A stretch of DNA of 64,000 nt from Kiritimatiellia bacterium (GCA_017962605.1 JAGCUY010000180.1:28368-92367); one strand, 5' to 3'; positions 31,411-41,108 are shown, counted from the first letter of the stretch. The notes: generated from the sequence alone by a model not told the origin. Program-made: numbers and translations.

Positions 31411-33843
31411 ATGAACAGAATAGCGAAAGCAACCGCCGCCCCGTTTGCGGCACTCACCTGCGCGCTCGCCCTGCAGACGGCGACCCCCGCCCAGGCATCC
31501 ATGGACGACTGGCGCGGGAACGCCGCCACGCCAGCGGTGCAAATAGCCGTGGGGAGCGACATGACGCTCTCCGACGCGCTCACGGCAAACGGCGTCAGCC
31601 TTTCCGGCGCCGCGTCGCTCGTCAAGACCGGCAGCGGCACCGTGACCGTCGATGATGCGAGCGGCATCGGGTCGTTCGCCGGCGACATCCATGTCTTCCA
31701 GGGCGGGTGGCAGGTCGGCACCTCCGCCGGCTTCGGCACCTCCGACGGCTCGACATGGGTTTATCCAAACGGCTGCGTCCTCGTCACCGACGTGACCGTC
31801 TCGCACTCAGGCGAGATCTTCCACCTCGCCGGGACGGGAAAGCACGACTGGTACGGCTGGGGCGCGATCCGTTTTCCAACCGATACTCAGCAAAATAACG
31901 CGATGGCGGTCGGTGCATACGGCTCTCGCTGGATTCTCGAGGATGACGCAACGGTGATGGTCTCCGGCAACGGGAACGGGAGGTCGTTCCTCCCCGCCAT
32001 CGACCTGGAGCTAAACGGCCATGACCTCACCTTTTGGCGCGGCCGATACGGGAAAGTCGCCGCGACATACAGCGCGCCCAGCCAGTATGGCATGTTCAGC
32101 AGCATTACGGGTAGTGGCAACATAATTATGGAAAACGGCGTGACATTCCTCGCCAGCGGCTTCGACCCGCCGTCCTACACGGAGGGCAACGGGCTGGTTC
32201 TCCGAAATGCAATGATCGCCTTCGAGAAATCGAAGAGCCGCGAGGGCTGGCGACTCACCGCAAGCCCCCTGCCCGCAGCGGACTGGGACGACCCCAAATA
32301 TGTGGCTGCCAACTTGCGGCCCTCTCTTGTCCTGCGCAACTTGAACAACAAGAATTACAACGGAGAACACGACGCCAACGTCTGGCGCGGCCCAGTGACG
32401 CTTGAGGGCGACCTTGACATCTGGCAGGCGGATCAGAACTACGCATATTCTATGACCCTTCCCAACAAGGTGACTGGCACCGGGGGCCTGAACGTCATCA
32501 CCGGCAAGGCGTGGCTCTATCTCGATAACCCTGAGAATGACTTCCAGGGCGGGGTTAGGCTTTCCGGCCCGAACAACCGCCTCGTCCTCGCCGCCGACGG
32601 TGCCCTTCCGGCGGACGGCGGGCGGCTGCTACTGACCGACTCGTCTGTGGCTTTCCCCTCGACAGTTTCCGCGCCGTGGTCGCTTCCGGCGCTCGAACTC
32701 GGCGGCACGAGCGTCGTGCAGAACTGCCAGGGCTCCTGGAAGAGCGTCACGGCCCTCGCTGGCGCCGACGCCAAATACAACTCCTTCCTCGGCGCGAGCA
32801 ACCTGATTCTTCGCTCCGGCTCGAAACTCACGCTCAAGTCGTTCTTCGACCCCGCTGACTACCCCGGCTGGGAGGAACGCTACGACGTGAATCGCAGCAC
32901 GACTGACTTCGACTCGCTGCCACAGACCGGCATTCGGCTATATCCGTACTACATGGAAAACAATGATTTCAGAGACATTAAAGATTCCAATAATGCCACA
33001 CGTACCGGGACGCGAACTATCGCCTACGCTACCTATCTATGGAATCACGGAACATCCGACGAAACTTGGACGTTCGCCGGACACTTTGGATCCCATGTCT
33101 ATGTCTGGCTCAACGGTCAGCAGATTCTCGCCCTCACCGCCGGCAACGCCTGGCGCAACCCCTACCGCGTCACGGGGACTCTCCACCCTGGAGCAAACCG
33201 GCTCATAGTCCTTTCCGACAACTGCAGCTGGGGCGCGACCTCAGACACGAGAGAAAGCGACATCGGGACATGGGCTGGCGTAAATAACAAGGGGTTTGTC
33301 TACGCAGTTGGCGATGTGCCATTGACAGACAGCACACTCTTCCATGCCCCGACAGACCCCGGCGACGGCTCCTTCTGCACGACGAAGTGCGGCGACGATG
33401 CTTTGGACGGTATCTCGTGGGGGGCGACGTTTACTGCGCTTTCGATGGCTCCGGATTCGCTTCTTGACCTCGGCGGGCGTGACTACACCTTCGCCGAATT
33501 CGAGAACGCGGGCACCGTTGTCAGCAACGGCAACGCAACCGTCACAAGCTCGTGGACGATCGACTGCTCGCAGGTCGCCTTCGACGACTGGGCGCCCTCC
33601 ACATTCACGGGGACGCTGACAATTGGCGACAACGCCGAAATCGTCCTTGAGAACGCGCTGTCCTGGCCGAGGGAGTTCGACATCGAGATTGCCACGGCCG
33701 GCGCCGCCATCAACCGCGCTCCGTCGGTTAGGGTGGTGGGCGGCTATCCGGGGAACAATGTGAAAGCCGAACTCACCGGAGCGGGGAACACGACGCTGAA
33801 ACTCTCCTCGGCCCGACCGGTTTTGAAGCTTTCGTTCCGCTAG
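31411..33843 (+). CDS. Secreted autotransporter-strand passenger protein
   Basis: An 810-residue exported protein that consists of the passenger alone. The ribosome site AAGGAG and ATG are followed by a signal peptide (ATAAPFAALTCALALQTATP, then AQA). The first half has the repeat style of autotransporter-associated beta strands (LVKTGSGTVTVDDASGIGSF, GDIHVFQGGWQVGT). A PA14-like sandwich follows (TWTFAGHFGSHVYVWLNGQ, then NPYRVTGTLHPGANRLIVLS), and the C-terminal tail is PVLKLSFR. Its DNA is closely similar to 22300-24340 and 26930-28780, which shows recent duplication or conversion. No outer-membrane barrel is seen. A surface role in binding the polysaccharide cut by the neighbouring hydrolases is an inference. 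Confidence 0.8.
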   Translation: MNRIAKATAAPFAALTCALALQTATPAQASMDDWRGNAATPAVQIAVGSDMTLSDALTANGVSLSGAASLVKTGSGTVTVDDASGIGSFAGDIHVFQGGWQVGTSAGFGTSDGSTWVYPNGCVLVTDVTVSHSGEIFHLAGTGKHDWYGWGAIRFPTDTQQNNAMAVGAYGSRWILEDDATVMVSGNGNGRSFLPAIDLELNGHDLTFWRGRYGKVAATYSAPSQYGMFSSITGSGNIIMENGVTFLASGFDPPSYTEGNGLVLRNAMIAFEKSKSREGWRLTASPLPAADWDDPKYVAANLRPSLVLRNLNNKNYNGEHDANVWRGPVTLEGDLDIWQADQNYAYSMTLPNKVTGTGGLNVITGKAWLYLDNPENDFQGGVRLSGPNNRLVLAADGALPADGGRLLLTDSSVAFPSTVSAPWSLPALELGGTSVVQNCQGSWKSVTALAGADAKYNSFLGASNLILRSGSKLTLKSFFDPADYPGWEERYDVNRSTTDFDSLPQTGIRLYPYYMENNDFRDIKDSNNATRTGTRTIAYATYLWNHGTSDETWTFAGHFGSHVYVWLNGQQILALTAGNAWRNPYRVTGTLHPGANRLIVLSDNCSWGATSDTRESDIGTWAGVNNKGFVYAVGDVPLTDSTLFHAPTDPGDGSFCTTKCGDDALDGISWGATFTALSMAPDSLLDLGGRDYTFAEFENAGTVVSNGNATVTSSWTIDCSQVAFDDWAPSTFTGTLTIGDNAEIVLENALSWPREFDIEIATAGAAINRAPSVRVVGGYPGNNVKAELTGAGNTTLKLSSARPVLKLSFR

Positions 33844-33911
33844 AAGAGAGTATAGAACGCGGCTCGGCGCGCGATGGCGCATTTGAAAATTTTTAATCAA
33901 ATATATAGGCT

Positions 33912-33966
33912 TTGATCGGTTACTAACTTAATAGGTGGAATTCAATTCCATCAAAAACCGATTCAA
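33912..33966 (+). promoter_or_regulatory. Leader hairpin in front of sigma-passenger gene 2
   Basis: TTGATCGGTT (33912-33921) pairs with AACCGATTCAA (33956-33966) with one bulged base. The loop holds a perfect 15-base palindrome, TGGAATT-C-AATTCCA (33936-33950). The structure ends six bases before the ATG at 33973 and overlaps the AAGG that would serve as ribosome site. The architecture is like 21428-21481, but the sequence is unrelated. Confidence 0.55.
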
Positions 33967-33972
33967 GGCTAA

Positions 33973-36891
33973 ATGGACATTGTCGAAGAACTAAGAAGAG
34001 ACCGCGAGAATGGCGCGAAGAGGCTAGTTGAGGAATACAAGACTGGCCTCATGACGCTTGCGCGCCGTTTTTGCCGTAATCCAAGCGATGCCGAGGAACT
34101 GGTTAACCGCACCTTTGCGGCCGTAGTCGAAGGCATAGACGGTTTCCTCGAGCAGTCTTCTTTCTTCACATGGATGTGCCAGATTCTGGTGAACCTTAAC
34201 GCCAATGACAACCGGCGCAAGGCGAACGGGGACATTGTCTATCCCGGCGAACTGCCGGAAGTCGCCGACGAATCCGCCGATGATGGCGTTTACAGGGCTT
34301 TGGATGCGGCGCTTTTGCGAGATGCCATCAGGACGCTGCCTGAGGATATCCGCAAGACGGTCGTTTTGCATTACTTCATGGAGATGAGCGTGAAGGACAT
34401 CGCGCGTTTCCTGGCCATACCAACCGGCACCGTGATGTGGCGTCTCCACTATGCGCGGAAGATGCTGGCGGTAAAGATGGGGGCTGCGGCGAAGAAACCC
34501 GGCGGCAAGGCCGTGATTCTGGCGCTGCTGCTCTGCGGCCTCACCGCGCTCGGCGCAGCGGTATGGCACCTCGCCGTCCCCGGCGAGGTGCAGAACCCCG
34601 CCGATGCCGGCATGTCGCTTGTCGCAAGTCGCATGTCGTCTTCCGCCCAAACCTCCTCCTCCAACTTGCCGCAATCTCCTTCAGGGGTTGCGGGTTCCCC
34701 ACAGCGACAAGCGGAGGCTTCCAACCTTTCAACTTTTCAACCTTTCAACTTTTCAACCGATAACTCACCAGGAGAAACTATGAACATAACCACAACCAAA
34801 CGCACCGCAGCCATGCTGGCCGCGGCAACGGTCGCGACGGGAGCGACGCTATCCACCCCTGCATCGACGGTGACAATAAGCGTGCCGGCTGTAGCAGACT
34901 ATACGCTAGCCGAGGCGTTCGCGAACGGATGCGTTTCTGGCGCGTCCGATGTAGCCGCGCTTTGCGCCGCAGACGACCTCCAGATTGACGGTGCCGGTCG
35001 CCTAATCATTGACCAAGACCTCAAGACCGCCGGTTTCGCTGGCGAAATCCATGTGAACGCCGGAGCGACGCTGCGCCTTGCGGTCACAGGCGCACTTGGC
35101 GATACCGCGCACGGCACCTTCGTCGCCGATGGCGCGACGCTGGAAACGCTGGCCTCCGGTGGAACATCGCTCGACTTCTACGGCGAGCCGGTTTCTTTCG
35201 CCGGGACGGGCGTCGATGGAACCGGCGCCCTGAAGGCTCTCTCCACCACTGTGCAGCGCAACGGTGCCTGGGGCGGCTCCGTCCTCACGATGACGGGTGA
35301 TGCAACCATCTCTCAGGCCACGCACCAGAACCAGTTATTCCCGATAGGAGATAGCGCCTCAACGCTCAACATGAACGGCTTCGACTTGACTATCGTTGGT
35401 TTGCACCCGAATGACAACCTGACCTTCCGACCAACAATCTCCAACCCTGGCAACATCGTGGCGACGAACGTCCACCTTGTTGTCCGCCATCAGGCGGTTT
35501 TCCCCGGTGGTGCCGCGCATACCCTCACTATTTCCGCGAACGCACGACTTCAGCTCTTCTCCTGCTCGGAGGCGACGCGCGGCAACCGCACATGGACGAT
35601 TTCCATTCCGCAAGGCGGTTTGTCTGATGCACTGAATGTCGCGAGTGCCGCCGCGTGGTGGAATGGGCCAATCGAATTCGGATGCACTTCAAGCGTGCCG
35701 GTCCCCTTCAATCTGACACTCGCAAGTCCAGTCACGGCCACGGCACCAGTCGCATTTTGCGGCCCGTCTGGATTGCCGACCACCGTCACGCTGCCTTCGT
35801 CTGGCAACGTATTCCAAGGCGGAATTACCCTTCAAGACGCCGTGCTAAAGCTCGATTCAGGGGAAAACGATGGCCGCTTCTACGCAGGACTTAACTATGG
35901 GACACGCACGGACATTTCCCCATGGACGCAGGCCTACTACGAGACCAGCGGCAATTATCCCGTCACGAACAAGGTCGTTCTTAACTTCAATGACCTTCAA
36001 GACAGCACAGTGGCACCCAGTACCGGCATGAGTACCTTCTATTCCGGCTATATCTGGAATCCGTCGAACACTCCCGTCACATGGCGTTTCGCTTCATATT
36101 CCTCAAGACGCGCGGGTCTTAAGTTTTTCTATTACACGGAGCAGACTGGCACACCCGATTCCAGGGACTACGCCGTTCAGCAGGACAAGGACAATATCAA
36201 ATTTGGAAACTTCACGCTCCAGCCTGGCGCAAACAAAATCGAATACAGGCTCTCGACCTCCGCGACCATGACACGGCTCTTTTCGACTTCTCCTTCGGAC
36301 AGCCCGACTTGGCCGAACACGCTACAGGTCGCCTACTGCACAACCTCGACGACCTCTACCGATCCTGCGGACTTCCAGCCGCTGGCAGACCCCGGCGATG
36401 GTTCGGTGCTGCGCATCGCGGTAGAGGGAACTGACTACTGGAACGAACTCGCCGCAGCCAACGACAAGTCGCAGACCTGGGGCGGACTTGCGGCGGACGA
36501 CGGCGAGACGGTCGATGTTGGCCAGTCGGACGTGACAGTCGGCTCGCTCGACGGCGCACCCGCAATCACCAGCCGCTTCTCAATCGCCCCTGCTGAGACG
36601 TTCACCATTACCGGAACCTGGACGCTCGACGCCGACGTCGTTGCCGACGGAGCCAGGCTTGAATCCGTCCCGGCGCTAGTCTTCGCCCCCGGCGCTACGC
36701 TCGCCGTCCCCGGCTACAAGGCGCTTGCCAACGGCTATGAATACACTATCGCCCATTCGGCAAAAGGCATTGACGGAGTCCCTGCGTTCGACTCAAAGAC
36801 CGCGCAATATTGCAGTGTGCGCATCTCCGCCGACGGCAAGAGCCTTTTGCTGAAGTCTGTGCTGCCCGCAACGGTGATTTCGCTTCGATAG
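33973..36891 (+). CDS. ECF sigma factor in frame with a membrane segment and exported passenger (copy 2)
   Basis: One open frame of 972 codons. Residues 1-175 are an ECF sigma factor closely related to copy 1 (identical MDIVEELRRDRE start; region 4 reads LPEDIRKTVVLHYF and TGTVMWRLHYARKMLAVKMG). The membrane helix is KAVILALLLCGLTALGAAV. The linker differs from copy 1 and carries NLSTFQPFNFSTDNS, encoded by TTCAACTTTTCAACC words. At residue 270, again 807 bases from the start, a new ATG (34780) follows CAGGAGA and opens another signal peptide (MNITTTKRTAAMLAAATVAT). The passenger is more divergent, has a PA14-like domain (TWRFASYSSRRAGLKFFYY) and ends PATVISLR. The same two readings as for copy 1 apply. 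Confidence 0.8.
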   Translation: MDIVEELRRDRENGAKRLVEEYKTGLMTLARRFCRNPSDAEELVNRTFAAVVEGIDGFLEQSSFFTWMCQILVNLNANDNRRKANGDIVYPGELPEVADESADDGVYRALDAALLRDAIRTLPEDIRKTVVLHYFMEMSVKDIARFLAIPTGTVMWRLHYARKMLAVKMGAAAKKPGGKAVILALLLCGLTALGAAVWHLAVPGEVQNPADAGMSLVASRMSSSAQTSSSNLPQSPSGVAGSPQRQAEASNLSTFQPFNFSTDNSPGETMNITTTKRTAAMLAAATVATGATLSTPASTVTISVPAVADYTLAEAFANGCVSGASDVAALCAADDLQIDGAGRLIIDQDLKTAGFAGEIHVNAGATLRLAVTGALGDTAHGTFVADGATLETLASGGTSLDFYGEPVSFAGTGVDGTGALKALSTTVQRNGAWGGSVLTMTGDATISQATHQNQLFPIGDSASTLNMNGFDLTIVGLHPNDNLTFRPTISNPGNIVATNVHLVVRHQAVFPGGAAHTLTISANARLQLFSCSEATRGNRTWTISIPQGGLSDALNVASAAAWWNGPIEFGCTSSVPVPFNLTLASPVTATAPVAFCGPSGLPTTVTLPSSGNVFQGGITLQDAVLKLDSGENDGRFYAGLNYGTRTDISPWTQAYYETSGNYPVTNKVVLNFNDLQDSTVAPSTGMSTFYSGYIWNPSNTPVTWRFASYSSRRAGLKFFYYTEQTGTPDSRDYAVQQDKDNIKFGNFTLQPGANKIEYRLSTSATMTRLFSTSPSDSPTWPNTLQVAYCTTSTTSTDPADFQPLADPGDGSVLRIAVEGTDYWNELAAANDKSQTWGGLAADDGETVDVGQSDVTVGSLDGAPAITSRFSIAPAETFTITGTWTLDADVVADGARLESVPALVFAPGATLAVPGYKALANGYEYTIAHSAKGIDGVPAFDSKTAQYCSVRISADGKSLLLKSVLPATVISLR
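34770..34782 (+). promoter_or_regulatory. Internal ribosome site and start codon inside sigma-passenger gene 2
   Basis: AGGAGA directly before the in-frame ATG 34780-34782. The peptide that follows is a signal sequence of the same type as in copy 1. The distance from the sigma start is 807 bases in both copies. Confidence 0.6.
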
Positions 36892-36900
36892 TCTTGCGGA

Positions 36901-39900
36901 ATGGCGCATCGAGTTGCATTGGCCCTCGTCGGCGCTATGCTCGCCGCGACAGTCGGGGCGCAGGTCTCCTCGCACTTGTCCCTCTCCCGCTATGGAGAGG
37001 GCTGGGTGTTTGGCGACAGGCGGCTCTCCGTTGTCATTGGCCCTGAAGGCTTCTTTGCGGAGGCACGCCGCGACGGGTTGACACTTCTGCGCGCTGACCC
37101 CGCTGACGCGCCCTTTGAACTGAATGACGGAAACGGCCCGGTCCACGAGCGATACAAGGCTGAGACGCGGTGCGTAGGCGTAGAGCGCCTCGGCGAGAGC
37201 GAGATTCGCAGTCGCATCCTTGCGGGGCCATGGCAAATCGACTTCCATTTCGCGCTCTACCCCGAACAGGGCATGATACGCCGCAAGGTTGTCCTTGACC
37301 GCACCGTCCCGGAGGAAGGCGAATACCATGGCATGCGGATCGACAGCGGCTGCTGGGACTGCGCATTGCGCGGCGGCTACATCATGCCGTTCCGATTTCC
37401 GCCAGTTCGGCGCGAGGCAAAGGACTTCGAGGACGGCTGGGAGGAGAACTCGTGGCTGGCCGCGTCGCCAGCCATCGCGGACAATGGCGCCGGGATGTCG
37501 ATTCTTTGGGCGCATGACTGGATGCGCCCCTACGGTGAGGAGACGCCATGCGTCGCCACCGAGCGCGCGGACGGTCGGCTGCGGATGGAATACAAGTTCT
37601 CGCGTTCGTGCGGTTATGTCCGTCAGCACGAGCCGCAGACGCTCGGCGATGTCTGGTGCTGGTTCCGCCCGGGGGACCGCGAAACCATGCTCCGCGCGAT
37701 GGGAGAATGGTATGCCGTGATTGGGCAGCGTTCCCCCGCCGACCGCCCGCAGTGGATCGAGCGGGCCTCACTATACTGCATGCATCCGGGCGGGACGATA
37801 GAGTCCGGCAATCGCGACTGGGGCGGCTTCAAGGCCGCAGCCGGCAAGCTAGCCGGCATTAGGAAACTCGGCTGCGGTGCCGTGTGGCTCCGGCCCGTCG
37901 AGGACGAAATCCCATACCATCCCCGCGACTACTACCGCCTGCAGGAGGGCATAGGGACGCAGCGAGACTACCGCCGCTTCGTCGCTACCGCGCACGATCT
38001 GGGGCTCCGGGTGCTACAGGACATTGTCCCGCATGGCGGGCACAACACCAACGACCGCGCCAAGGCCCACCCCGAGTGGATCGTGCGCCGACGCGACGGC
38101 TCCGAACTCACGTATTGGTGCTTCGACCAGCTTTCGCCGACGTGGATCGACTACATGGCGAATGTCGCTGAGTTCTACATGCGGTCCTATGACATTGACG
38201 GCTTCCGCATCGACTCGGCCAACGGCAGCAAGACCGCCAACTGGACGCGCGGTGTCCCGTATGCACGCGCAAGTCTTTCGCAGGAGCAGGGCGGCCAGGC
38301 GATGCAGCGGGCGATCCGCGCCGCCACGAGGGCCGTCAAGCCCGATGCCGCGATTCTCGCCGAGGCACGGGCTTCGCACAACACCGTGACGAGCGACGCC
38401 ATCTACGACATGGACATGGCGCTCAATGTCTTCCCAATCTTCGCCACGAAACAGCCCGCCGACGCCGTGCGCACGCTGCGGCGCTGGCTCCACGAGCAGC
38501 ACTTCGCTCAGGTGCCGGGAACCGTCTGGCTTCGCTACGTCGAAAGTCACGACACAATCCGCTCGGCGCCGTTCTACGGTTCGCGGGCGCAAGTCGCGCT
38601 CTTCGCCGTGTCAGCCTTCGTTCCGGGCATAGTCATGGTCAATCAGGAAATGGAAGACGGGCGGTTCCAGGACTATCGCGAAATTCTCCGCGTCCGCGCC
38701 GCACTGCCTGAAATGCGAAGCGCCACGTCCGCCGCCGATTTTGTCGGCGTCGATGCGCCGGATGGAGTATTCGCCTGTCTGCGGAGTCACGGCAGTGACT
38801 CTTCCGTTGCTCTGGTGAACTTCAACGAAGTTGAAACTAGCGGCGATGTCACTCTCCCCGCAGAAGCGGCGACTGGGGTTGCGCACCTTACCGACGCATC
38901 CACGGGCGAAACGCTTTCGCTGAGAGGCGGCCGCGCATCCGTGCGCATGGCCCCGCTCTCGTGGCGGGTGCTCCGGCTTGGTTCCATGAGCGCTGGCGGC
39001 CAGTCTGCGAATGGTATAGCACGCTTCCAGCGTGTCACGGACACGCCAGATGTGCGTCCTGCCGGCAAGGACGCGCAGACCTCATTAGTCCGCGAATTCT
39101 CCCGCTCCTCCTCCGAAGTTGTCCTTGCAGTGGACTCCTGCGAGGAATGGTTCGCCGATACGGCCGAGGGGCGGCTCAATGGCCTATTCTCCGTGAGACA
39201 CCCAGATTTCAACGGGACTGTTGGTGGAATGATGTATGACGAATCCGGCGGGGAGACGCTGTTCGACTCGCGCCGCACGCCCTTCGGTTTCGACGGCGCC
39301 CATGCCGCAGTGGGCTTCGTTTCGGGTGGCCATGCGTGGGAGCTTCGTGGCCTCAATGGGCGGCGTGTCCGACTCCTCGACCGCATTGGTTCCGACCATG
39401 GCCTGAAAATCGCCATCAAGTTGCAAGAAGGCGAGGATCCGAAATTCTTCATTCGTCATTTTTCATTCGTCATTCAGTCAGCGGCGGCTAAAGCCGCCGC
39501 TGACGGCGGAACCGGCGATCCGCGCCTCAGGCAGATTGCCGGAGGCTGGGTTTTCGAGGAGGGGCGGCTGCGCATCCGCTTCGCCCGCAACGGCGCAATC
39601 GTTGGCGTATGGCGCAAAGATGGCGGCGAATGGACCGAGGTCGTCCGCGACGCGCAGATTGTCTCGCCGTGCGGCTGGAACTGGAAGCATGCGCCGAACG
39701 GCTATGAGCAGCGTCTTGATTTGGAGCCTGACATCTCATTTGCGCGCACCGATGACGGGACGATTGAATGCCGCTTCGCTGGCCGTCTTCGCGGTGCCGG
39801 GCGCACTGGCAAGATGCAAAAGCCCGTGCGCTACAAGACGACGCTTCGCTTCAAAGGCGATGAAGGCTTCGACATTGCGGCGTCATGCTCGGCCGAGGCC

Positions 39901-40053
39901 GATTCTGTCGATCCCGACGCCTCTCTATCCTTCCGCGCCGCATTCGTTGCACCCGGCATCGACCTTCCAACCGTCGAGTGGGCTGAAAATGACTCGGTGA
40001 GGGCAGGGGACAAGCCCGGATTCTCCATCCACGTAAACATTCCGCACAAATGA
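36901..40053 (+). CDS. Secreted GH13-like (alpha-amylase family) hydrolase
   Basis: A 1050-residue exported protein beginning with a signal peptide (VALALVGAMLAATVGAQ). A beta-sandwich lies at residues about 30-280. An alpha-amylase-type barrel follows, with VLQDIVPHGGHN (region I), YDIDGFRIDSANGSK (region II, nucleophile Asp), AILAEARAS (region III, Glu) and YVESHDT (region IV, Asp). All three catalytic acids are present. A C-terminal sandwich region extends to residue 1050. Near residue 852 the run FFIRHFSFVIQSAAAKAAAD is encoded by heptamer and palindrome repeats and looks like an in-frame insertion. It starts nine bases after sigma-passenger gene 2 and overlaps the GH172 gene by four bases (ATGA), so it is in the same operon. 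The substrate is probably an alpha-glucan, not certain. Confidence 0.82.
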   Translation: MAHRVALALVGAMLAATVGAQVSSHLSLSRYGEGWVFGDRRLSVVIGPEGFFAEARRDGLTLLRADPADAPFELNDGNGPVHERYKAETRCVGVERLGESEIRSRILAGPWQIDFHFALYPEQGMIRRKVVLDRTVPEEGEYHGMRIDSGCWDCALRGGYIMPFRFPPVRREAKDFEDGWEENSWLAASPAIADNGAGMSILWAHDWMRPYGEETPCVATERADGRLRMEYKFSRSCGYVRQHEPQTLGDVWCWFRPGDRETMLRAMGEWYAVIGQRSPADRPQWIERASLYCMHPGGTIESGNRDWGGFKAAAGKLAGIRKLGCGAVWLRPVEDEIPYHPRDYYRLQEGIGTQRDYRRFVATAHDLGLRVLQDIVPHGGHNTNDRAKAHPEWIVRRRDGSELTYWCFDQLSPTWIDYMANVAEFYMRSYDIDGFRIDSANGSKTANWTRGVPYARASLSQEQGGQAMQRAIRAATRAVKPDAAILAEARASHNTVTSDAIYDMDMALNVFPIFATKQPADAVRTLRRWLHEQHFAQVPGTVWLRYVESHDTIRSAPFYGSRAQVALFAVSAFVPGIVMVNQEMEDGRFQDYREILRVRAALPEMRSATSAADFVGVDAPDGVFACLRSHGSDSSVALVNFNEVETSGDVTLPAEAATGVAHLTDASTGETLSLRGGRASVRMAPLSWRVLRLGSMSAGGQSANGIARFQRVTDTPDVRPAGKDAQTSLVREFSRSSSEVVLAVDSCEEWFADTAEGRLNGLFSVRHPDFNGTVGGMMYDESGGETLFDSRRTPFGFDGAHAAVGFVSGGHAWELRGLNGRRVRLLDRIGSDHGLKIAIKLQEGEDPKFFIRHFSFVIQSAAAKAAADGGTGDPRLRQIAGGWVFEEGRLRIRFARNGAIVGVWRKDGGEWTEVVRDAQIVSPCGWNWKHAPNGYEQRLDLEPDISFARTDDGTIECRFAGRLRGAGRTGKMQKPVRYKTTLRFKGDEGFDIAASCSAEADSVDPDASLSFRAAFVAPGIDLPTVEWAENDSVRAGDKPGFSIHVNIPHK
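39446..39512 (+). repeat. In-frame repeat insertion within the GH13-like gene
   Basis: ATTCGTCATTTTTCATTCGTC (truncated here) is a period-seven run, followed by the palindrome GCGGCGGCTAAAGCCGCCGC. Together they encode about 20 residues unlike the rest of the domain. The reading frame is kept. Confidence 0.7.
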
Positions 40054-41108
40054 ACCTTACTTCTCTTCCATCTCTTTCCCGCGTTTGCTCTAGGGCCATC
40101 ACCGCCGAGAACCCTACAGGGGAACCGAACTCCGGTGGCCTTGCAACCGAAGGCACCGGCGCAGCTGCGGCGCGTGACCTCGGTTGCGGCTGGAAAGTGT
40201 CGCCCAGTCGCGTAGTCAAGCAGGGCGAAACGCTTGTCCTGGCGGATGTCAATGGGCCTGGCCGCTTTTTGCACATGTGGATGGCAGATGACACGCGGGT
40301 GAACAGGAAACTTGTTTTGCGATTCTACTGGGATGGCGAGAAAAAGCCATCCGTGGAAGTTCCGCTGGGCGACTTCTTCGCATGCGCGACACATGCCACA
40401 GACCCCGGAACTCTTGTCTCAAACCCTGTGTGTGTGAACCCGCGTCGCGCCCTCAACTGCTGGTGGCCAATGCCTTTCCATGCGCATGCCTTGGCGACTT
40501 TGGAGAATATCGGGGACAAGGACGCGCTGGTCTATTGGCAGATTGACTACGAAGTAGGCGAGCAGCTATCAGATGCGGCATATTTTCATGCGCAGTTCCG
40601 ACGAACGAATGGCGTCGTGGAGCGCGGCGTTCACACAATTCTCGACGGCGTGAAGGGCGATGGCCACTATGTCGGAACATACGGCCTTTGGGGTATAAGG
40701 CAGGACGGATGGTGGGGCGAAGGTGAAGTGAAATTCTTCCTCGACGGCGACAGCGACGGGGCCACGATCTGCGGAACAGGCACCGAAGACTACTTTGGAG
40801 GAGCCTGGGACTTCGACGACAAAGGATACCGGGAGTTCTGCACGCCGTGGAGCGGCCTTGCGCACGTGATGCCCTCGAACGGCCTATACTGCGCCGTTCC
40901 CCGCTTTTCACTCTACCGCTGGCATGTCCTCGATCCAATCCGCTTCCACAAGGATATCCGCGTCACCGTGCAGGACTTGGGGTGGCGGCCCGACGGTAGT
41001 TATCTGTCGCGTTGCGACGACATCTCGACTGTTGCCTACTGGTATCAGTCAAAGCCATTCACGGATTTCCCGCCACTTCCATCCGCAGCTGCCATGGAAA
41101 TCCTGTAA
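40050..41108 (+). CDS. DUF2961 / GH172-family protein
   Basis: A 352-residue protein. The N-terminal SRAITAENPTGEPNSGG, followed by GPGRFLHMWM, is the hallmark of DUF2961, now glycoside hydrolase family 172, whose studied members act on fructofuranosyl or arabinofuranosyl linkages. Further family features are LGDFFACATHATDPG, FFLDGDSDGATICGTGTEDYFGGAW and the C-terminal RFSLYRWHVLDPI. No signal peptide is seen, so it is either cytoplasmic or exported with others. The start overlaps the stop of the GH13-like gene by ATGA. Members work as oligomers; nothing here tells which sugar is used. Confidence 0.88.
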   Translation: MNLTSLPSLSRVCSRAITAENPTGEPNSGGLATEGTGAAAARDLGCGWKVSPSRVVKQGETLVLADVNGPGRFLHMWMADDTRVNRKLVLRFYWDGEKKPSVEVPLGDFFACATHATDPGTLVSNPVCVNPRRALNCWWPMPFHAHALATLENIGDKDALVYWQIDYEVGEQLSDAAYFHAQFRRTNGVVERGVHTILDGVKGDGHYVGTYGLWGIRQDGWWGEGEVKFFLDGDSDGATICGTGTEDYFGGAWDFDDKGYREFCTPWSGLAHVMPSNGLYCAVPRFSLYRWHVLDPIRFHKDIRVTVQDLGWRPDGSYLSRCDDISTVAYWYQSKPFTDFPPLPSAAAMEIL

